From: Candidatus Obscuribacterales bacterium
Lineage (GTDB): Bacteria > Cyanobacteriota > Vampirovibrionia > Obscuribacterales > Obscuribacteraceae
DNA: 44,885 nucleotides
Assembly: GCA_021732025.1 (NCBI GenBank)
Contig: JAKFVU010000065.1
Span: forward strand, 1-44,885
Direction of reading: 5' to 3'
Shown: positions 6,484-14,817 of the stretch, one piece after another
Layout of the letters: each line of letters begins with the position of its first letter
How positions within the stretch are numbered: the stretch's first letter is position 1
The notes under the pieces: generated by a model
Seen by the model: the letters and a program-made list of their open reading frames with translations, nothing else
Databases searched by the model: none
Told to the model about the DNA's origin: nothing
Position numbers and translations under genes: made by a program

Positions 6484-8697
6484 TTAGCGTTTCATGCTGA
6501 GCGAGATGCGCTTACGGTCTTTGTCTACTGATAGAACAGTAACTTGTACTTTCTGCTGCACAGTGACAACTTCACTGGCATCTTTGACAAATTTGTCTGT
6601 TAGTTGGCTGACGTGCACCAATCCATCTTGGTGTACTCCAATATCAACGAAGGCACCAAATGCAGTGACATTGGTGACGATGCCGGGCAATTTCATACCA
6701 TCGTACAAGTCATTGATAGAATGAACACCTTCAGCGAACTTCATTGGTTCTAACTTGGCCCGTGGGTCGCGGCCTGGTTTCTCAAGCTCTTGCATAATAT
6801 CGCGCAGAGTCGGTAAACCGATTTTGTCTGAGACATACTTGTTCAAATCAATTTTCTTTCTCGTCTCAGCGTCTGACATTAACGTGCTCAAATCAGTGCC
6901 CAAATCTTTAGCCATGGTCTCGACGACCTTATAGCTTTCTGGGTGCACAGCACTAGCATCTAGTGGGTTCTTCGCCTCGCGAATGCGCAAGAAGCCAGCA
7001 CTCTGCTCGAAAGCCTTTGGCCCTAGCCGAGCTACTTTTTTAAGTTCTGCCCTTGACTTAAACGGGCCATTTTCTTGACGATGGGCCACGATGTTTGCGG
7101 CAATCTGTTTGCCCAAACCAGAAACATACGATAGAAGCTGTTTACTGGCAGTATTTAGCTCGACACCGACAGAGTTAACACAGCTCACCACAGTGTCGTC
7201 TAAGCTGCTTTGCAGAGCCGGTTGATCGACATCATGTTGATATTGACCCACACCAATTGATTTAGGATCTAACTTAACCAATTCGGCTAGAGGATCCATT
7301 AAGCGGCGGCCAATAGAAACAGCACCACGAACAGTGAGATCGTAGTCAGGAAACTCATCGCGTGCCACTTCAGAGGCCGAATAAATTGAGGCACCACTTT
7401 CATTGACCATGACAATTTGTGGCTCCTCCATCGAGGCAATAGACCAATCGATAGCGCGCAAGAACTCTTCGGTTTCACGGCCAGCAGTGCCATTGCCGAT
7501 AGCGACAGCGACAATATTGAATTTCTTGCCGAGCTCAACAATTTTCTTTACGGCACTTAACTTAGATTGCTTGGCGCCATCACCTGAGCCGTCCATGTGT
7601 GGATAGATAACATCGTGGTGCAATAAATCACCCTGGCGGCCCAAGCAAACGAGCTTACATCCAGTTCTGAAACCTGGGTCTAGAGCCATAATGGCATGCT
7701 CACCCAACGGTGGTGCCATTAGTAGCTCACGTAAATTGCGAGTGAATACGCGAATTGCTTCAACGTCGGCTCGCTGTTTCAACTCGGCTCGCAGCTCTGT
7801 TTCCATCGAAGGAGCAAGCAGACGGTCGTAAGCATCTTCGACAGTAATTTCTATTTGCGCCTTGCAGGCGCCGTCGCCTTTAAGAAAATTGTTGTCCATG
7901 ATGATCAAAGCATCTTCATCATCGGGCTTTATTGAGACTTTTAATACGCCTTCGCTTTCACCCCGGAACATAGCCAAAATTCGGTGTGATGGAGCTGTTG
8001 TAACTTTCTCGCTCCACTCAAAATAGTCTTTGAATTTTTGTCCTTCTTGTTCTTTGCCTTTGGCTACTTTTGAATAAATAGAACTGTTCTTGGTCCAATA
8101 GGCTCTCAACTGTTTACGAGCGACTAGGTTTTCGCTCATCCATTCAGCCATGATGTCGCGCGCGCCAGCCAAAGCTAACTCAATAGTGTCGACACCTTTC
8201 TCTTTATTGACATAGGCCTCGGCAGCTTTCTGCACGTCTTTTAGCTTGAAGGTAAAGATATCTTGGGCCAAAGGCTCTAAACCTTTCTCGCGGGCAACGC
8301 TGGCTTTGGTCTTGCGCTTAGGTTTGAAGGGAAGATAAATGTCTTCTAGATCATTAATAGAATTGGAAGCGGTCAGCTTAGCCAAGAGCTCATCAGTTAA
8401 TAATTCGCGCTCTTTGAGCGATTTAAGCATAGAGTCTCGACGCTTATCGAGCTGCTGGAGGCGCTCTTGCAGGTCACGGATGGCAGCAATGGCGACCTCA
8501 TCGAGTGTTCCGGTGGCCTCCTTGCGATAACGGGCAATGAAGGGCACTGTGCAATCTTCAGAGAGCAAGTTAATAGTGGCTTGAACCTGTCCCACGCCTA
8601 TTTTTAGCTCGTCGGCAATTTGCTTGGCATAATTTGTCGCTGCTTTTTCTACGGCTTTTGGCTTAGCGCTTGGTTCGATTGTTTCAGTGCCTGTCAT
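6484..8697 (-). CDS. tex: Transcription accessory protein Tex
   Basis: Cytosolic nucleic-acid-binding protein of the Tex/YhgF family, implicated in transcription and RNA metabolism. At 737 residues it has the usual length and order: N-terminal helical Tex domain (CTVPFIARYRKEATG, DLEDIYLPFKPKRKT), a YqgF-like RNase-H-fold domain (ALDPGFRTGCKLVCLG; AIGNGTAGRETE), helix-hairpin-helix repeats (VSGLGKQIAANIV, KVARLGPKAFEQSAGFLRI), and a C-terminal S1 RNA-binding domain (about residues 672-737, GIVTNVTAFGAFVDIG to KRISLSMKR). The ATG is preceded by ACGAGAAT. Highly conserved, identification firm. Confidence 0.96.
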   Translation of the reverse strand: MTGTETIEPSAKPKAVEKAATNYAKQIADELKIGVGQVQATINLLSEDCTVPFIARYRKEATGTLDEVAIAAIRDLQERLQQLDKRRDSMLKSLKERELLTDELLAKLTASNSINDLEDIYLPFKPKRKTKASVAREKGLEPLAQDIFTFKLKDVQKAAEAYVNKEKGVDTIELALAGARDIMAEWMSENLVARKQLRAYWTKNSSIYSKVAKGKEQEGQKFKDYFEWSEKVTTAPSHRILAMFRGESEGVLKVSIKPDDEDALIIMDNNFLKGDGACKAQIEITVEDAYDRLLAPSMETELRAELKQRADVEAIRVFTRNLRELLMAPPLGEHAIMALDPGFRTGCKLVCLGRQGDLLHHDVIYPHMDGSGDGAKQSKLSAVKKIVELGKKFNIVAVAIGNGTAGRETEEFLRAIDWSIASMEEPQIVMVNESGASIYSASEVARDEFPDYDLTVRGAVSIGRRLMDPLAELVKLDPKSIGVGQYQHDVDQPALQSSLDDTVVSCVNSVGVELNTASKQLLSYVSGLGKQIAANIVAHRQENGPFKSRAELKKVARLGPKAFEQSAGFLRIREAKNPLDASAVHPESYKVVETMAKDLGTDLSTLMSDAETRKKIDLNKYVSDKIGLPTLRDIMQELEKPGRDPRAKLEPMKFAEGVHSINDLYDGMKLPGIVTNVTAFGAFVDIGVHQDGLVHVSQLTDKFVKDASEVVTVQQKVQVTVLSVDKDRKRISLSMKR

Positions 8698-8833
8698 ATT
8701 CTCGTTTTTCCTGTAAACATCGCCTTATAGTACGATATTCGAGCGATTTTCTCCTGAAGAGTGTTTACTTAAGTCAGGTGCTAGAATCACTTTAATCACA
8801 GATATTAGTAGTTAATGTATTGAGGGCTTGCCA

Positions 8834-9076
8834 ATGTTGAAGACACTTATCAAAGGAAATTTGCCCTTGTTGAAAACAATTTTCATTGCTGGTGCAGTGG
8901 TCGGAGCAGCTGCCAGTTCAGTTGTATCGCTAGGTGTCGGTTACGCCCTAGGTAATTTATTTGCTTCTAAATCAGGCAAAGAATTACGCGACGATATAGC
9001 AGACAAGGCTAACGAATTTGCCGGCGGCGTTAAAGACAAGTTCGCAGCGACAACTTCTAGCGAAGACGACATCTAA
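8834..9076 (+). CDS. Small YtxH-like membrane protein
   Basis: An 80-residue protein with one hydrophobic N-terminal segment (LKTIFIAGAVVGAAASSVVSLGVGYALG) followed by a charged amphipathic tail (SKSGKELRDDIADKANEF). The junction GYALGNLFASKSGKELRDDI matches the YtxH-type pattern of gas-vesicle/general-stress small proteins (glycine-rich TM, then KSGKE-R). GAGGG at 8822-8826 with a 7-nt spacer selects the ATG at 8834 over an upstream TTG at 8828. A TGC-TAGAAT extended -10-like element lies at 8779-8787. Role unknown; family members are stress-associated. Confidence 0.65.
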   Translation: MLKTLIKGNLPLLKTIFIAGAVVGAAASSVVSLGVGYALGNLFASKSGKELRDDIADKANEFAGGVKDKFAATTSSEDDI

Positions 9077-9112
9077 AACAGAATAGCTTCGCAAGGCACT
9101 ACATATAGTGAC

Positions 9113-9146
9113 AAAAAAAAGGGACGCAATGCGTCCCTTTTAGTTT
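9113..9146. terminator. Bidirectional intrinsic terminator
   Basis: GGGACGC (9121-9127) and GCGTCCC (9131-9137) form a 7-bp GC-rich stem with a 3-nt loop, flanked by eight A residues on the left and TTTT on the right. It therefore reads as a terminator on both strands. It sits between the convergent YtxH-like and OsmC genes. Confidence 0.92.
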
Positions 9147-9174
9147 AATTCACTAACAAACAAGAACAGACTGA

Positions 9175-9606
9175 TTAGACAGCTGCGCCTAGTTTGGCAT
9201 TCAATGTGATTTTGGCATTGAACAAACGTGAGATTGGGCAGCCAGCTTTAGCTTTTTCTGCGCATTCTTCGAACTTAGCTTGGTCGGCGCCAGGAATATC
9301 AGCAACTAGATCGAGAACGATTTCTGTTACTGTGAAACCAGCGTCGGTTTTTTCCAAAGTTACTGTGGCTTCAGTATCGATTGACTTAGCAGTCAAACCA
9401 GCTTCGCCAAGAATGTTGGAAAGAGCCATGGAGAAACAACCAGAGTGAGCAGCTGCAATTAGCTCTTCAGGGTTGGTTCCAGCGCCTTCTTCAAAGCGAG
9501 TACCGAAAGAATATTGTGTTTTTGAAAGAACGCCACTCTGAGTGGAAATTGTTCCTTTGCCATCTTTAAGACCGCCAGCCCAGTGAGCTGATGCTTTACG
9601 TTTCAT
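9175..9606 (-). CDS. osmC: OsmC-type peroxiredoxin
   Basis: Cytosolic thiol peroxidase of the OsmC/Ohr family that reduces organic hydroperoxides. Starting at the ATG at 9606, which has GGAGG 5 nt upstream, the protein is 143 residues, the same as E. coli OsmC. An extended reading frame up to 9660 gives an unrelated 18-residue prefix and is rejected. The peroxidatic Cys57 in AAAHSGCFSMAL and the resolving Cys123 in KAGCPISRLFNA are both present. The pattern GTNPEELIAAAHSGCF favours OsmC over Ohr. It ends at the bidirectional terminator at 9113-9146. Confidence 0.93.
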   Translation of the reverse strand: MKRKASAHWAGGLKDGKGTISTQSGVLSKTQYSFGTRFEEGAGTNPEELIAAAHSGCFSMALSNILGEAGLTAKSIDTEATVTLEKTDAGFTVTEIVLDLVADIPGADQAKFEECAEKAKAGCPISRLFNAKITLNAKLGAAV

Positions 9607-9738
9607 AGAACCTCCGGATGTCAACTGCGCAGCACATCGGCAGGCAGCTGAATTTGTCATTTTGGTGGACTAAGTATATAAGATCCAAGCTGGAGAGAAT
9701 CTAACTTCAACCAAACGGTAATGATCCATAGCAAAAGC

Positions 9739-9763
9739 CCCAAGTCATGGCTGACAACTTGGG
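9739..9763 (-). terminator. Candidate terminator after the glycine-zipper gene
   Basis: CCCAAGT (9739-9745) pairs with ACTTGGG (9757-9763) across an 11-nt loop, 43 nt beyond the stop of the minus-strand gene ending at 9806. On the minus strand the stem is followed by GGCTTTTGC, a short U-run. Moderate candidate. Confidence 0.4.
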
Positions 9764-9805
9764 ACGTGCATACTTTATAGAGGCTTTATCGAACTAGTCA
9801 GAGCC

Positions 9806-10369
9806 CTAGCGGCGACCACCACGGCCGTCGTCAACAATGACGCAGTCTTTTGACTTCTCGTTGCCATATATGGCTCCGCCAACAGCGCCAATCACTGTGC
9901 CCCGAACCATATCGCGTTTGTCACCACCGAGCACGCCACCCAATATCGCACCAAGCCCTGCGCCTTTCAGGCTATTATCTACGACTTCACCTTTAGGGCA
10001 CTCAACTTCAGGACGTGTATGAGGGCGTGGCTCAGGTCGTTGGTTTGGACGACCGTGATCGCGGTCTCCACTAGGGTAGGCAACGCGCTCATCTTTCAAG
10101 TGTCCAGCCAGGGTCTCACCTTTGCGGCCACCGGTAACAATAAGGGTGCCGTCTCTCACGATTTCAAGGTCAAAACCTTGTCCGCGAACACCTTTCTCTT
10201 CTTTCTCAGAAGTTCTTTTAGCAAGTCTGTTGAAGGAATTAGCTCCGAGATCTTGAGCTTCATTGCGCAATATATTGGCTGCTCTGACGCCGTCACCAGT
10301 GTCTAGCATCTGGGCCAAAGCGTCGGCTTTGCGTTCAATGAGGTTATTTGAAATTTCTCGTCCAGCCAT
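9806..10369 (-). CDS. Glycine-zipper protein with lineage-specific N-terminal domain
   Basis: A 187-residue protein of unknown function. The N-terminal 90 residues (NLIERKADALAQMLDTGDG ... GTLIVTGGRKGE) are shared with the neighbouring gene 10512-11080. A Pro/Arg/His-rich linker (GRPNQRPEPRPHTRPEVECP) leads to a glycine-zipper segment GAGLGAILGGVLGGDKRD / GTVIGAVGGAIYGNEKSKD, typical of membrane-inserting 2TM glycine-zipper proteins. GGAGG lies 7 nt before the ATG at 10369, and the same TTTCTTGGAG...ATGGCTGGA context heads the paralog. The longer frame to 10471 lacks support. No signal peptide is visible, so membrane location would depend on the zipper. Function not assigned. Confidence 0.75.
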   Translation of the reverse strand: MAGREISNNLIERKADALAQMLDTGDGVRAANILRNEAQDLGANSFNRLAKRTSEKEEKGVRGQGFDLEIVRDGTLIVTGGRKGETLAGHLKDERVAYPSGDRDHGRPNQRPEPRPHTRPEVECPKGEVVDNSLKGAGLGAILGGVLGGDKRDMVRGTVIGAVGGAIYGNEKSKDCVIVDDGRGGRR

Positions 10370-10511
10370 GTGATTTCCTCCAAGAAAGTGCGGTGCGTTC
10401 ACCGATGCCTTAACATTACAATCGAGTTGTGGCAATTTACGGGCATTTGCCAAGGGCTCAAAGCAGTTCAAGATTAAATCGCAAAAGCCTGCGCCCGTTG
10501 GGCTTACAGGT

Positions 10512-11033
10512 TTATGGGTGTCTCTTCTGACTAGCTTTGCACTGTGCGGCCACTTCTTGCAGCCGCTTCTGGGCAGCCACGTCTATCACCACTGGGGAGT
10601 ACGCCGGTAACGCACGCTTGTCACCATCAAGGCGAGGTCTGTCGCGGTACTGCTGTGAGATGTTAGACAATTGGCGCAGATGCAAGTCTTGATAGAGAGC
10701 GCAGGGGTCTCGCTCAATTGCTCGTTGCCGCATTTCAGCTAAAGAATGAGGCGGGCCAGGCACTGCCGGCAGTCTAAATGGAGCAGCTGCTGGAACGGGC
10801 GCATCGCTTGCCCGTGTTGCTGTGCGATTGGCACGACCTTTGCCGTCGTCAACGAGCACCAATTCAGCTCTACCGGACATCACGACAATAAGGTTTGCTC
10901 CAGCCAACTTGTCGTCTTTTCTAGCAATATCACGCACCAGGCGGCTGTATTCTCTCGGGCTAATGGCATCAAATTCTTGACGCAGCTGATTAATAACCTG
11001 CTTTCCTTGGCCAGCGTCGAGCATATCGGCCAA
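10512..11033 (-). CDS. Paralog of the glycine-zipper gene, 5' end frameshifted
   Basis: Open frame of 173 residues from a TTG. It aligns with residues 17 onward of the product of 9806-10369: ADMLDAGQGKQVINQLRQEF against AQMLDTGDGVRAANILRNEA, then NLIVVMSGRAELVLVDDGKG against DLEIVRDGTLIVTGGRKGE. The C-terminal half differs: there is no glycine zipper but a Pro-rich linker and a basic tail with DPCALYQDLHLRQL. No Shine-Dalgarno supports the TTG at 11033 or the internal ATG at 11024. The conserved start signals are upstream, out of frame (11034-11080). It may be a recent pseudogene, a reinitiated shorter protein, or a sequencing error of one base. Confidence 0.55.
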   Translation of the reverse strand: MADMLDAGQGKQVINQLRQEFDAISPREYSRLVRDIARKDDKLAGANLIVVMSGRAELVLVDDGKGRANRTATRASDAPVPAAAPFRLPAVPGPPHSLAEMRQRAIERDPCALYQDLHLRQLSNISQQYRDRPRLDGDKRALPAYSPVVIDVAAQKRLQEVAAQCKASQKRHP

Positions 11034-11080
11034 GCGATCAGACTTTATTCAATCGATTGAGAATGCCCTTTTCCAGCCAT
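11034..11080 (-). pseudogene. Stranded 5' end of the frameshifted paralog
   Basis: GGAG, an 8-nt spacer, and an ATG at 11080 open a frame Met-Ala-Gly-Lys-Gly-His-Ser-Gln-Ser-Ile-Glu that stops at TAA (11047-11045). This matches the MAGREISNNLIE start of the paralog at 10369. Adding one A to the run before the TAA (or a -1 slip) gives Ile-Glu-Ile-Lys-Ser-Asp-Arg-Leu-Ala-Asp, which joins the downstream frame exactly where the paralog has IERKADALAQ. So a 1-nt loss near 11046 separates the start from the body. Confidence 0.7.
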
Positions 11081-11161
11081 AGTAAATGCTCCAAGAAAAA
11101 TAGACGAATGTCCATCTCTACTCTAATGAGCAAACTTGGCAATTTACTGGCGCTCAGACCT

Positions 11162-13741
11162 TTATTTAGAAATGGCTGGTGCTGCCGAGGCCGGTTCTGG
11201 CTCGGGCCCACTGGGTCGACTATCAAAATCGAGACGAGTTTTGAAATCGCTTCCCACAATCAATCTGGCATCGTAGGTGCCACTACCGTCTTTTTTCTTG
11301 AAGCCTTTAATAAGAGCGGTGCGGCCGTGCTCTACCAAACTCTTAAGCTCATCGTCAGTCAACTCTTTGCCAAACACTGTGCGCCATACGGTGAAGTTAC
11401 ACCCCTCACGCCAACGGCTACAGCCTGCCCCTTTGGGGGTGAGGCGGACAGAACCAATTTCTTTTGACGCTCCGTCTAGTTCGGCTGCGGAAGCCACGAG
11501 GGTAACCTTGCATTGAGGGCAGGGCCCGATGCCACCTGCTGAGGCCAAGACGCCACCACCCAAGTCATATTGAATCTTACCGTCTTCACCTAGAATCAGC
11601 TTAGCGTCATATTTTCCGCTGCCATCTTTCTTTTTGAAGCCTTTAATTACTTTGGTTTCGCCTTTCTCTACCAAGTCTTTCATTTGTGCTTCGCTCAACT
11701 CTTTACCGCGCTGCTCTTTCCATATAGAGAAGGTGCAGCCTTCTTTCCAGCGGTTACAACCGGCACCTTTAGGGGTGAGGCGCACGTAGCCTTTCTTGCA
11801 TAGAGGGCATGTACCAAGACTGCTGCCATCACTTGGAGGGATGGAAGGGCCAGACAGTGCCGCACCACCAGCGGTGACATCAGGCAGGATGCGTCTTACC
11901 AATTCAGATATGTCACTATCAAACGATGCCGGTTGCAATTTACCGTCTTGCATGTCAGCTAAACGCTGTTCCCAGATGGCTGTTAAGGCAATGTCTTTTA
12001 ATTCAGTATGTACTTGACCAATTAGAGCCTTGCCCTTTTCGGTGGGCAAGAGCGATTTTTTATTGCGTTCGACATAACCAGTTTGCAGCAAGCGCTCAAT
12101 AATTGCAGCTCTGGTAGCAGGAGTACCCAAGCCCTTTTGCTTCATATAAGAAGCCAAATCTTCATCGTCTAGTTCTTTACCGGCGTTCTTCATGGCGGTC
12201 AAAAGACTAGCGTCATCGTATGGTTTTGGTGGAGTAGTTTTGCCTTCTTTCAATTCAATTTTGCGCTTAGGCACCTGCTGCCCTTGAACCAAAGGCGGCA
12301 GTTGCTGGGCGTCTTCTTGACTGTCTTTGTCTTTTCCCTTGCCCTTAGCTTTTACTTCTGCTTCTTCATCTTTTGCCTTGCTAGCCAGTACTGTCCAACC
12401 GACTTCTTTGATGACAAAGCCCTTGGCTCTAAATGAATGTTCGGCTAAAGTGATAATGGCAGTGGTTTCATCACGCACTTCAGGTGGAAGAAAAATGCTA
12501 AGAAAGCGAGTTGCCACCAGTTGATAGACATTGCGCTGCTGCATGGGCAGGTTGGCCGGAAGGGCATTGTGAGTAGGAATAATGGCGTGGTGATCAGTTA
12601 GTTTGCCATCGTCTACATAGCTCTTAGTCAGGCGCGGGCGAATCAAGGCAGCTGTTATATTTCCTGGCACGATACCCTCTTGGGTAAAGGCATCTTTTAC
12701 TTCTTTGGTGGCAATCGGACCCTTCAAAAGAACTGAGAGAATGCGCGGCAATTCTCCTACCATATCGGTAGAGAGGTGACGCGATTCTGTTCTGGGATAC
12801 GATAGCAGCTTGTGTTCTTCGTAAAGACTCTGAGCGATATTGAGCGTCTCTTGGGCAGTATAGCCAAAGCGTTTGTTAGCATCTTTCTGCAATGTCAGCA
12901 AGTCATAGAGCGCTGGTGCGTTGGTGCGCTTCTCTGTAGTAATGACCGATTGCACAATACCATTTTCGCTAGGCTCAACCGCTTTAACAATTGACTGCGC
13001 CAAGGCTTTGTCATGCAACCTAGTCTGTGGCTCAGCTTCAGCAGTAGCGGGAGTAATATAGCGGGCAATAAAACCAGGCTCAAAAGTGGCAATGATTTCA
13101 AAGAACTTTGCCGAAGTGAAGGCATCAATGGTTGTTTGTCGATCAACGATGAGCGAAAGAGTGGGAGTCTGCACACGGCCGATTGTGCACAACTGATTAT
13201 TGATGGTTGTGTAAGCGCGGGTAAAATTTAAACCAATCACCCAATCGGCTTGGGCTCTGGCAGCGGCAGCATCGGCCAGGCTATCAAAAGCACTAGAAGA
13301 TTTGAGTTTACCCAAACCATCTTTAATCGCTTCGGCTGTCAGTGAGCTAATCCACAAACGCTCGACTGGTTTTTTACACTCAGCCAATTTATAAATCAGC
13401 CGAAAAATATGTTCGCCTTCGCGCCCCGCGTCTGTGGCGCAAATAATAGAAGTGGTGGCAGGATCTAAAAACAATTTTTTGATGATATTGAATTGGTGCG
13501 CTGATTTTTCAACCACGCGATACTTCCATTCAATTGGTATCATCGGCAGTTGCTTTAAGCGCCAAGGCTTGCCCCAAGCGGCATTCATTTCTTCGGGCTC
13601 GGCCATGGTGACTAAGTGACCAAAGGCATACGTGACGGCATAGTCGTTGCCTTCAAAATAGCCGTCTCTTTTGGCCGTGGCGCCCACAACTGCCGCGATA
13701 TCTTTGGCAACAGAAGGTTTTTCAGCCAGAACGACTTTCAT
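11162..13741 (-). CDS. topB: DNA topoisomerase III (type IA) with two C-terminal repeats
   Basis: Type IA topoisomerase that relaxes negative supercoils and decatenates DNA by single-strand passage. The N-terminal Toprim motif is KVVLAEKPSVAKDIAAVVGA, with the acidic ATDAGREGEHIFR; the catalytic tyrosine is in LLSYPRTESRHLS (about Tyr315). GTPATRAAIIERLLQ and the preceding loop are typical of TopB. The tail carries two copies of the topoisomerase C-terminal repeat (LTPKGAGCNRWKEGC... and LTPKGAGCSRWREGC..., each ending in LIKGFKKKDGSG-type strands), preceded by CPLC/CPQC pairs that suggest zinc binding. A charged Lys/Glu insert (KAKGKGKDKDSQEDA, about residue 465) is unusual. At 859 residues it is longer than E. 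coli TopB because of the insert and repeats. Confidence 0.95.
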   Translation of the reverse strand: MKVVLAEKPSVAKDIAAVVGATAKRDGYFEGNDYAVTYAFGHLVTMAEPEEMNAAWGKPWRLKQLPMIPIEWKYRVVEKSAHQFNIIKKLFLDPATTSIICATDAGREGEHIFRLIYKLAECKKPVERLWISSLTAEAIKDGLGKLKSSSAFDSLADAAAARAQADWVIGLNFTRAYTTINNQLCTIGRVQTPTLSLIVDRQTTIDAFTSAKFFEIIATFEPGFIARYITPATAEAEPQTRLHDKALAQSIVKAVEPSENGIVQSVITTEKRTNAPALYDLLTLQKDANKRFGYTAQETLNIAQSLYEEHKLLSYPRTESRHLSTDMVGELPRILSVLLKGPIATKEVKDAFTQEGIVPGNITAALIRPRLTKSYVDDGKLTDHHAIIPTHNALPANLPMQQRNVYQLVATRFLSIFLPPEVRDETTAIITLAEHSFRAKGFVIKEVGWTVLASKAKDEEAEVKAKGKGKDKDSQEDAQQLPPLVQGQQVPKRKIELKEGKTTPPKPYDDASLLTAMKNAGKELDDEDLASYMKQKGLGTPATRAAIIERLLQTGYVERNKKSLLPTEKGKALIGQVHTELKDIALTAIWEQRLADMQDGKLQPASFDSDISELVRRILPDVTAGGAALSGPSIPPSDGSSLGTCPLCKKGYVRLTPKGAGCNRWKEGCTFSIWKEQRGKELSEAQMKDLVEKGETKVIKGFKKKDGSGKYDAKLILGEDGKIQYDLGGGVLASAGGIGPCPQCKVTLVASAAELDGASKEIGSVRLTPKGAGCSRWREGCNFTVWRTVFGKELTDDELKSLVEHGRTALIKGFKKKDGSGTYDARLIVGSDFKTRLDFDSRPSGPEPEPASAAPAISK

Positions 13742-13874
13742 ATGGCAACACCCAACGAAATGGAGAGCGGGACAACAAAGAATGAATATGATTCGTCAAT
13801 GGTATCGCTTTGAGTGAAGCTCTTCAACACCAGCCTAGGCGATAGCTAAACGATATACAAAAGATGTCGAATCT

Positions 13875-14663
13875 TTATTTGCCGAATATAAATTCGCAGA
13901 CGGTATCAATAATAGTCTGGTCGCGCAAAATTCCGCGATGGCCCAAATCGTTGACCGGCATGAATGTAGAGTTGGCCCACTTACTCGTGATTAACTGCGA
14001 ATTTTCCAGAGCAGTGATAGCGTCATCACTAGAGTGAATAATCAGACCTGGCAGGTCAAAGGCTGACGCCAACTCAGATGTAGTAATTTTGACCCGTACG
14101 CCGATGGCCTGCAAATGCTCAATCATTTGCTCTACTTGTTGCGGCGTGAGGCCTTTAATCGAAGCAAAATAGCGGGCAAAATTCTCATAACTCTCTGGCG
14201 GGGCCAACAACACTGCTTTTTCTACCACCAAGCCTTTTGATATGGCAATAGTTGAAGCGGCACTGCCGACTGAATGACCCACTATTGCTTTGAGCGGCTC
14301 AAAATGGCGGGCCACAGCTAGAATGCCGTCGGCCAGCTGATCTATGCTGGCACAATCACCACTCGATTCACCATGGGCGGGAAGGTCCATGGTAATGACC
14401 CGACAACCAGAAGCCGCCAAGGCTGGCACATACGAAAACATATCAGACTGGTCAGCGGCCCAACCGTGCACAAGCAAAACAGGTTGGCCCTCACCCCAAA
14501 AACGCACAGCTAGATGGCCTTGTCCATGAGCAATACTTAAATCTGTACGGGCCAAAGTTACTTTGGGTTGGCGCAAAACCCGCCTTCGACCAGCCGGTGT
14601 GAGATATTCGCGGGCGACGGCAGCAGGGTCCAGGGCCGCTGGTGCTGCATTTTGCTCTGACAT
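13875..14663 (-). CDS. Alpha/beta hydrolase
   Basis: Soluble alpha/beta-hydrolase of 262 residues from the ATG at 14663 (MSEQNAAPAALD). The frame continues to 14732, but the added residues have no homologous look and would run into the divergent promoter region. Motifs: VLLVHGWAAD (oxyanion loop), GHSVGSAAS (nucleophile Ser), HSSDDAIT (acid) and DLGHRGIL (His). The complete triad indicates an active esterase, lipase or C-C hydrolase; the substrate cannot be read off. It is transcribed away from the luciferase-like gene, with the TetR-type operator between them, so both may respond to the same signal. Confidence 0.82.
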   Translation of the reverse strand: MSEQNAAPAALDPAAVAREYLTPAGRRRVLRQPKVTLARTDLSIAHGQGHLAVRFWGEGQPVLLVHGWAADQSDMFSYVPALAASGCRVITMDLPAHGESSGDCASIDQLADGILAVARHFEPLKAIVGHSVGSAASTIAISKGLVVEKAVLLAPPESYENFARYFASIKGLTPQQVEQMIEHLQAIGVRVKITTSELASAFDLPGLIIHSSDDAITALENSQLITSKWANSTFMPVNDLGHRGILRDQTIIDTVCEFIFGK

Positions 14664-14749
14664 TAACTTACTATGGTAAAGGGGTGCCAAGATATAGGTA
14701 GCCGATAATAGCAGGTGGCTTGCACAAAACAAGCAAGACGTAACTCAAT

Positions 14750-14778
14750 TTGACAGCATAGACCGACCGGTCTAATAT
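14750..14778 (+). promoter_or_regulatory. Sigma-70-type promoter of the luciferase-like gene
   Basis: A perfect -35 TTGACA (14750-14755), a 17-bp spacer and a -10 TAATAT (14773-14778, 4 of 6 consensus) point at the gene starting at 14818. The predicted start of transcription near 14785 leaves a leader of about 30 nt. Confidence 0.7.
14759..14774. promoter_or_regulatory. TetR-family operator-like inverted repeat
   Basis: TAGACC-N4-GGTCTA (arms 14759-14764 and 14769-14774) is a perfect 6-4-6 palindrome. It lies inside the spacer and the first bases of the -10 of the promoter at 14750-14778, so a bound protein would block RNA polymerase. From memory, this arm sequence resembles operators of TetR-family repressors such as NemR. 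No TetR gene is in the window. Confidence 0.65.
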
Positions 14779-14817
14779 ATAGTTATTAGTCAATACGCAG
14801 ATAAGCCTGTTAAACCA

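Noticed and set aside
9607..9660. N-terminal extension of OsmC
   Set aside because: The extension includes the GGAGG that serves the ATG at 9606, and the 143-residue form matches the family length.
10485..10505. Hairpin just after the frameshifted paralog (GCCC-GTT-GGGC with an alternative AAGCC/GGCTT pairing)
   Set aside because: The 4-5 bp stems are short and mutually exclusive, with only TTTT nearby; not enough to call a terminator.
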